Part shown: positions 59,970-64,000 of the stretch, piece by piece
How positions within the stretch are numbered: the first letter of the stretch is position 1
How the letters are laid out: every line of letters starts with the position of its first letter
Assembly (NCBI GenBank): GCA_023434365.1
Contig: JAEYSV010000014.1
Location: forward strand, 1-64,000
Origin: Bacillota bacterium
GTDB taxonomy: Bacteria; Bacillota; Clostridia; Lachnospirales; Lachnospiraceae
Length of the DNA stretch: 64,000 nucleotides
Direction: 5' to 3'
The notes under the pieces: generated by a model
What the model was told of the DNA's origin: nothing
Database searches by the model: none
What the model saw: the letters and a program-made list of their open reading frames with translations, nothing else
Made by a program: the position numbers and the translations under genes

Positions 59970-59998
59970 AATATACATCAATATGATTCTATATGCAA
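59970..59998 (-). promoter_or_regulatory. argG promoter overlapping a probable ArgR operator
   Basis: Minus-strand TTGCAT (59998-59993) and TATATT (59975-59970) are 17 bp apart. The two halves form TTGCATAT-N11-GATGTATA, matching that of argC. TGCATATAGAATCA resembles an ARG box at 12 of 14 positions. ArgR control is inference. Confidence 0.7.
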
Positions 59999-60171
59999 GT
60001 GGTATTTTGGATTATTTTTGTTGTTTTTTTTGCTGGATTTCTTTGGCTTGTCTAAAAAGATATGTTTATTAGTCCTAATAATACTATTAATTAGAGTCTT
60101 TTCTTATATTATAGAAGAAGTAGCTTGGTTTAATCACGAAATAACAAGAAAAGAATATTATAAAATACTAC

Positions 60172-60206
60172 TTGCATATTATTCAGAACGGATGTATAAT
60201 TATTAA
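60172..60206 (+). promoter_or_regulatory. argC promoter overlapping a probable ArgR operator
   Basis: TTGCAT (60172-60177), 17-bp spacer and TATAAT (60195-60200). TTGCATAT-N11-GATGTATA is shared with argG. TGTATAATTATTAA (60193-60206) matches the TGNATWWWWATNCA-type ARG box at all but one position, and TGTACATGAATACA at 60246 is a weaker third site. The leader from here to argC is about 150 nt; the region 59924-60356 has no supported gene. Confidence 0.7.
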
Positions 60207-60356
60207 AACATTTTAGTAAGTGTAACTGTAGTCTTTACGTTTAGGTGTACATGAATACAAATAATAGATAACTGGAATAAATACATAGATACTTGTACCT
60301 ATAATATGATGTAGTGATTAATTGATAATATGTATAGAAAGAAAGGGTGTCTTAAT

Positions 60357-61397
60357 ATGATAAAGGTTGGAATAATTGGAGCTACCGGATATGCAGGAAG
60401 CGAATTAGTGAGAATACTCTTACAACATAAGGAAGTAGCAATTGTCTGGTATGGCTCGAAAAGCTATATCGATAAAAAGTATTCTGAAGTTTTTGGGAAT
60501 ATGTTTCAGATAGTTGAAGATACCTGTCTTGATGACAATTTGAATGAGTTAGCAAAACAGGTAGATGTTATCTTTACAGCAACTCCGCAAGGATACTTAG
60601 CTTCTCTATTAACAGAAGAACTCCTAAATAAGGTAAAAATTATTGATCTGAGTGCAGATTACCGAATCACAGACGTGGCTACTTATGAAAAATGGTATCA
60701 GATAGAACATAAAAGTAAAGAACTCATTAAGGAAGCCGTATATGGGTTATGCGAGTTAAACAGGGAGCAGATAAAAAAAGCAAGATTAATTGCTAACCCA
60801 GGCTGTTATCCAACCTGCTCGTTTCTAACCGTTTATCCGTTATTAAAGGAAGGAATCATCGATGCGCAGAGTATTATCATTGATGCCAAGTCGGGTACTT
60901 CAGGGGCAGGACGTGGGGCTAAGTTAAATAATCTCTTTTGTGAAGTGAACGAAACAATCAAAGCCTATGGAGTTACCACACATCGTCACACCCCAGAGAT
61001 TGAGCAGGAATTCTCGCTGGTAAGTGGCGAGGAGGTTCGAATCATTTTTACTCCTCATCTGGTACCAATGAACCGCGGTATCCTGGTTACTGCTTATGCA
61101 AACTTAACGAAAGCAGTAACGAAGGAAGAAGTGAAGGCAATATATGATAAATATTACGAAAAGGAATACTTTGTACGTGTGCTTGAGAATAATCTTCCGC
61201 CTGAAACAAGATGGGTAAAAGGAAGTAACTTCGCCGATGTTAGCTTTCAATTAGATGAACGGACCAATCGTATCATTATGATGGGTGCCATAGATAATGT
61301 CGTAAAAGGAGCAGCCGGTCAGGCAATACAGAACATGAACCTTATGTTTGGGCTTAAGGAAAATGAGGGACTTACGCTTGTTCCGATGTTTCCGTAA
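60357..61397 (+). CDS. argC: N-acetyl-gamma-glutamyl-phosphate reductase
   Basis: The protein of about 346 residues has the NAD(P)-binding start KVGIIGATGYAGSELVRIL and the catalytic Cys in ANPGCYPTCSF (about residue 148). KSGTSGAGRGAK and NLMFGLKENEGL are other family blocks. It reduces N-acetylglutamyl phosphate to the semialdehyde in arginine synthesis. The ATG at 60357 is preferred over the ATG at 60330 because AAAGGGTG precedes it. It opens the argC-J-B-D operon. Confidence 0.95.
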   Translation: MIKVGIIGATGYAGSELVRILLQHKEVAIVWYGSKSYIDKKYSEVFGNMFQIVEDTCLDDNLNELAKQVDVIFTATPQGYLASLLTEELLNKVKIIDLSADYRITDVATYEKWYQIEHKSKELIKEAVYGLCELNREQIKKARLIANPGCYPTCSFLTVYPLLKEGIIDAQSIIIDAKSGTSGAGRGAKLNNLFCEVNETIKAYGVTTHRHTPEIEQEFSLVSGEEVRIIFTPHLVPMNRGILVTAYANLTKAVTKEEVKAIYDKYYEKEYFVRVLENNLPPETRWVKGSNFADVSFQLDERTNRIIMMGAIDNVVKGAAGQAIQNMNLMFGLKENEGLTLVPMFP

Positions 61398-61478
61398 TGC
61401 AAATTATAACACATAAGTTGAGATAATAGAAATAGCGAAGCAATCTAATATGAGCAGGATAGTTGAAAGGGTGAGTTT

Positions 61479-62705
61479 ATGATGGAAATGATTAAGGGCG
61501 GCGTTACCGCAGCAAAAGGATTTAAAGCAGCTGGGGTTGAAGCCGCAATCAAATACAAAAATCGAAAAGATATGGCATTGGTTTATAGTGAAGTACCTGC
61601 AATTGTGGCAGGTACCTTTACCACCAACGTTGTGAAGGCTGCTCCAGTACTTTGGGATATGGAGATTGTGAATCATCAGGAGAGTGCACAGGCAGTGGTA
61701 TTAAATAGTGGAATTGCGAATGCATGTACTGGTGAGGAAGGCGTCTTTGCCAATAAAGCGATGGCGTTAGCAATTGCTGACTGCTTAGAACTACCGGTTA
61801 CTTCGGTATTAACGGCTTCTACTGGAGTCATTGGCAAACAGTTACCGGTAGATAGGATAACGGTAGGAGCGAAATTATTAGCTGAGAATCTTTCTAGTAG
61901 TATAGAAGCAGGTCACCAGGCAGCATTAGCCATTATGACAACAGATACCATTTGTAAAGAATGCGCCGTATCATTTACCTATCAGGGAAAAACCATTACG
62001 GTAGGTGCGATGAGTAAGGGTTCCGGGATGATTCATCCTAATATGGCGACGATGCTAGCGGTAGTTACGAGTGATATTAGTATCAGTAAGGAACTATTGA
62101 TGAAAGCAGTTAAGGCGGATGTGAAGGATACGTACAACATGATCAGTGTGGACCGTGATACCTCCACCAATGATAGTATGTTAGTACTTTGTAATGGGTT
62201 TGCTGATAATGAGAGAATTACTGATGAAAATGAAGGATATCAGTTGTTTTGTGAAGCGCTAAAGCTTGTGAATACGAATTTATCAAAAATGATGGCAAAA
62301 GATGGGGAAGGCGCGACCAAACTTCTAGAAGTGAAGGCAATTCATTGTAACACAAAAGAAGAAGCCATTGCATTAAGTAAGTCTGTCATTACATCGAACC
62401 TGGTAAAAACAGCGGTTTATGGTAGTGATGCGAACTGGGGTAGAATATTATGTGCAATGGGATATTCTGGAGTAGACTTTGATCCTTATCAAGTGGATGT
62501 AACAGTTACTGGCGCAGTTGGCACGCTTAAACTTGTGGAAAATGGTATGGCTACTGATTATAGCGAAGAATTTGCCACTATGATACTAAAGCAGGAGGAA
62601 GTGACTGCAATCATTGATATGAAAAATGGTGAGGCAGAAGCGACAGCCTGGGGTTGTGATTTGACCTATGATTACGTAAAAATTAACGGAGATTATCGTT
62701 CATAA
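61479..62705 (+). CDS. argJ: Bifunctional ornithine acetyltransferase / N-acetylglutamate synthase
   Basis: The 408-residue precursor has the ArgJ self-cleavage site in PNMATMLAVV, where Thr191 becomes the N-terminal nucleophile of the beta chain. The oxyanion-hole region is STGVIGKQLP. It recycles acetyl groups from N-acetylornithine to glutamate and, in bifunctional forms, also uses acetyl-CoA. No separate argA or argE is nearby, which fits a cyclic pathway. GAAAGGG precedes the ATG pair at 61479/61482. It is 81 bp downstream of argC. Confidence 0.95.
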   Translation: MMEMIKGGVTAAKGFKAAGVEAAIKYKNRKDMALVYSEVPAIVAGTFTTNVVKAAPVLWDMEIVNHQESAQAVVLNSGIANACTGEEGVFANKAMALAIADCLELPVTSVLTASTGVIGKQLPVDRITVGAKLLAENLSSSIEAGHQAALAIMTTDTICKECAVSFTYQGKTITVGAMSKGSGMIHPNMATMLAVVTSDISISKELLMKAVKADVKDTYNMISVDRDTSTNDSMLVLCNGFADNERITDENEGYQLFCEALKLVNTNLSKMMAKDGEGATKLLEVKAIHCNTKEEAIALSKSVITSNLVKTAVYGSDANWGRILCAMGYSGVDFDPYQVDVTVTGAVGTLKLVENGMATDYSEEFATMILKQEEVTAIIDMKNGEAEATAWGCDLTYDYVKINGDYRS

Positions 62706-62722
62706 AGGGAAGAGGAAAAGAT

Positions 62723-63616
62723 ATGGAAGCATATATGGATCAGATTTTGATAAAGGCCAATACATTGATTGAGGCTTTACCTTATATACAACAGTTTAAT
62801 AATAAGAAGGTAGTAGTAAAATACGGCGGAAGTGCCATGTTAGATAAAGAATTACAGGCAAATGTCATCAAGGATGTAGCCTTACTCAAATTAGTTGGAA
62901 TGAAACCAATCATTGTCCATGGTGGTGGGAAAGAAATCAACAAATGGATTGATAAAGTTGGGAAAGAAACCAAATTCGTGGAGGGACTTCGTGTCACGGA
63001 TGAAGAAACGATGGAAATTGCAGAAATGGTTCTCGGCCGGGTAAATAAGAATCTGGTTCAGATGGTGGAACAGCTTGGAGTAAAAGCAGTTGGAATTTGC
63101 GGAAAAGATGGTGCTACAATTAAAGTGGATAAACGTTATGTAAATGGGCAGGATATTGGATTTGTAGGAGACATCAAAGAGGTGAATTCCACACTCATTG
63201 ATACCTTAATTGATAATGACTTTATTCCGATTCTGGCACCAATTGGCTTAGATGACAATTATCAGACATATAACATCAATGCCGACGATGCAGCATGTGC
63301 CATAGCAAAAGCGATTCATGCTGAAAAGCTTGCATTTTTGACAGATATTGAAGGAGTTTGTACCGACCCAGAAGATAAGTCTACTTTAATAAGTATTTTA
63401 ACTCTGGAAAAAGCGCGTGAACTAATTAGTGATGGATTTATTGGTGGTGGTATGCTTCCTAAGTTAAATAACTGTATTGAAGCAGTGGAAGATGGTGTGA
63501 CTCGTGTTCATATCCTAGATGGAAGAAAGAGTCATTGTTTACTTCTTGAGTTCTTTACTAACAAAGGAATCGGTACGGCAATCATTAGTGATGAAGGGTG
63601 GCTAGAAAATGAATAA
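62723..63616 (+). CDS. argB: Acetylglutamate kinase
   Basis: The 297-residue amino-acid kinase has KVVVKYGGSAML (about residues 29-40), HGGGKEINKWIDK and GDIKEVNSTLI. The C-terminal GGGMLPKLNNCIEAVEDGV is also typical. It phosphorylates N-acetylglutamate. The N-terminal helix (MEAYMDQILIKANTLIEALP) is of the kind that links dimers into the arginine-inhibited hexamer. GGAAGAGG precedes the ATG. Its last eight bases overlap argD. Confidence 0.96.
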   Translation: MEAYMDQILIKANTLIEALPYIQQFNNKKVVVKYGGSAMLDKELQANVIKDVALLKLVGMKPIIVHGGGKEINKWIDKVGKETKFVEGLRVTDEETMEIAEMVLGRVNKNLVQMVEQLGVKAVGICGKDGATIKVDKRYVNGQDIGFVGDIKEVNSTLIDTLIDNDFIPILAPIGLDDNYQTYNINADDAACAIAKAIHAEKLAFLTDIEGVCTDPEDKSTLISILTLEKARELISDGFIGGGMLPKLNNCIEAVEDGVTRVHILDGRKSHCLLLEFFTNKGIGTAIISDEGWLENE

Positions 63617-64000
63617 AATGGATTCGTTAACGAAAAGTCAATATGACAACTATGTCATTCATACCTATAATCGATTTCCGATTACACTCGATTACGGCGA
63701 AGGAGTCTACCTTTATGATGTAGAGGGAAATAAATATCTTGACTTTACAGCTGGAATAGCTGTGTTTGCTCTCGGATATCAGAATAAAGAACTAAATGAT
63801 GCAATCAAGTTACAACTCGATAAACTGATGCATACTTCTAATCTTTTTTATAATGAACCGGCAGGGATGGCAGCAGAAGAGTTTTGCAAAGCTTCTGGAA
63901 TGAGCAAAGTATTCTTTACGAATTCTGGAACGGAAGCAGTGGAAGGTGTCATCAAACTGGCAAGAAAATATTACTATAACAAAACAGGATGTGCAGATGG
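63609..64000 (+). CDS. argD: Acetylornithine aminotransferase (partial, runs off the window)
   Basis: The first 130 codons encode a class III PLP aminotransferase: SQYDNYVIHTYNRFPITLDYG, then LYDVEGNKYLDFTAGIAVF and the TNSGTEAVEGVIKLARKYY phosphate-binding region. The PLP-lysine lies beyond the window end. It interconverts N-acetylornithine and the semialdehyde. Its ATG overlaps the end of argB (ATGAATAA), giving translational coupling. The argC-J-B-D order is standard. Confidence 0.93.
   Translation, partial: MNKMDSLTKSQYDNYVIHTYNRFPITLDYGEGVYLYDVEGNKYLDFTAGIAVFALGYQNKELNDAIKLQLDKLMHTSNLFYNEPAGMAAEEFCKASGMSKVFFTNSGTEAVEGVIKLARKYYYNKTGCAD

Noticed and set aside
59877..60206. A 109-codon plus-strand frame between argG and argC
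   Set aside because: It begins in the argG coding sequence, has no ribosome site and crosses both arginine promoters. Its composition is that of random AT-rich sequence.
1..64000. Prophage, integron or toxin-antitoxin island
   Set aside because: No integrase, capsid, portal, transposase or paired small toxin/antitoxin genes were recognised; most intervals are housekeeping or transport genes.

Overview
The window reads as a chromosomal segment of an AT-rich, spore-forming-type anaerobic Firmicute, most likely a Lachnospiraceae/Clostridium-cluster-XIVa organism resembling the plant-polysaccharide degrader Lachnoclostridium phytofermentans. The species is inference. The lineage call rests on strong AGGAGG-type ribosome sites, TTG/GTG starts, a serS T-box, a glmS ribozyme, Lgt and lipoproteins of Gram-positive type, tandem LtaS-like sulfatases, and carbohydrate genes (GH36 alpha-galactosidase, pectin methylesterase). 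No prophage, integrase, transposase, CRISPR array, rRNA or tRNA was seen. Gene order is mostly ordinary core genome with short accessory stretches.

Layout. 0-4.7 kb: two small membrane proteins, a Na/Pi cotransporter-PhoU protein and a MATE exporter whose 3' end carries a 32-bp tandem repeat. 4.7-9.6 kb: two tandem LTA-synthase-like sulfatases, each behind its own near-identical promoter. 9.9-17.2 kb: carB, a small unknown gene, a PAS-GGDEF-GAF protein and T-box controlled serS. 17.2-25.8 kb: GH36 enzyme, GltD-like oxidoreductase, DUF4190 protein, lgt overlapping a GH25/LysM/FN3 lipoprotein gene, and an MFS carrier. 25.9-31.6 kb: an oppB-C-D-F-A peptide-uptake operon on the minus strand. 31.6-38.5 kb: a Gly/Pro heptad-repeat protein divergent from a small Cys-containing protein, metF, DUF2752 and DUF4190 proteins, a 29-codon small gene with its own promoter and terminator, an NlpC/P60 protein and a pectin methylesterase without a signal peptide. 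38.5-41.1 kb: zinc-ribbon membrane protein, DUF5685, J-domain protein and overlapping membrane protein. 41.3-51.8 kb: a heterodimeric ABC exporter, LURP-one protein, pyridoxal-kinase family, amidase, second MATE, asnA, phosphatase, maf and corA. 51.8-58.7 kb: a third ABC exporter, glmS behind a glmS ribozyme, a membrane protein, a large nested repeat and an APH-family kinase. 58.7-64 kb: argG divergent from argC-J-B-D.

How genes work together. The arginine block is a coherent pathway: argC, argJ, argB and argD make N-acetylornithine and ornithine, argG acts after citrulline, and carB supplies carbamoyl phosphate. The argG and argC promoters share the arrangement TTGCATAT-N11-GATGTATA, which points to common control, probably by ArgR. 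Cell-envelope genes recur (LtaS-like, lgt, GH25, NlpC/P60, amidase, glmS). RNA-level control is visible at serS (T-box) and glmS (ribozyme).

Most unusual items: the nested inverted and tandem repeat at 56.5-56.95 kb, a four-copy palindromic repeat family, the 29-codon gene at 35.47 kb, and the 38.6-41.1 kb cluster of poorly described genes. Functional names are from sequence reading only; no database search was run.
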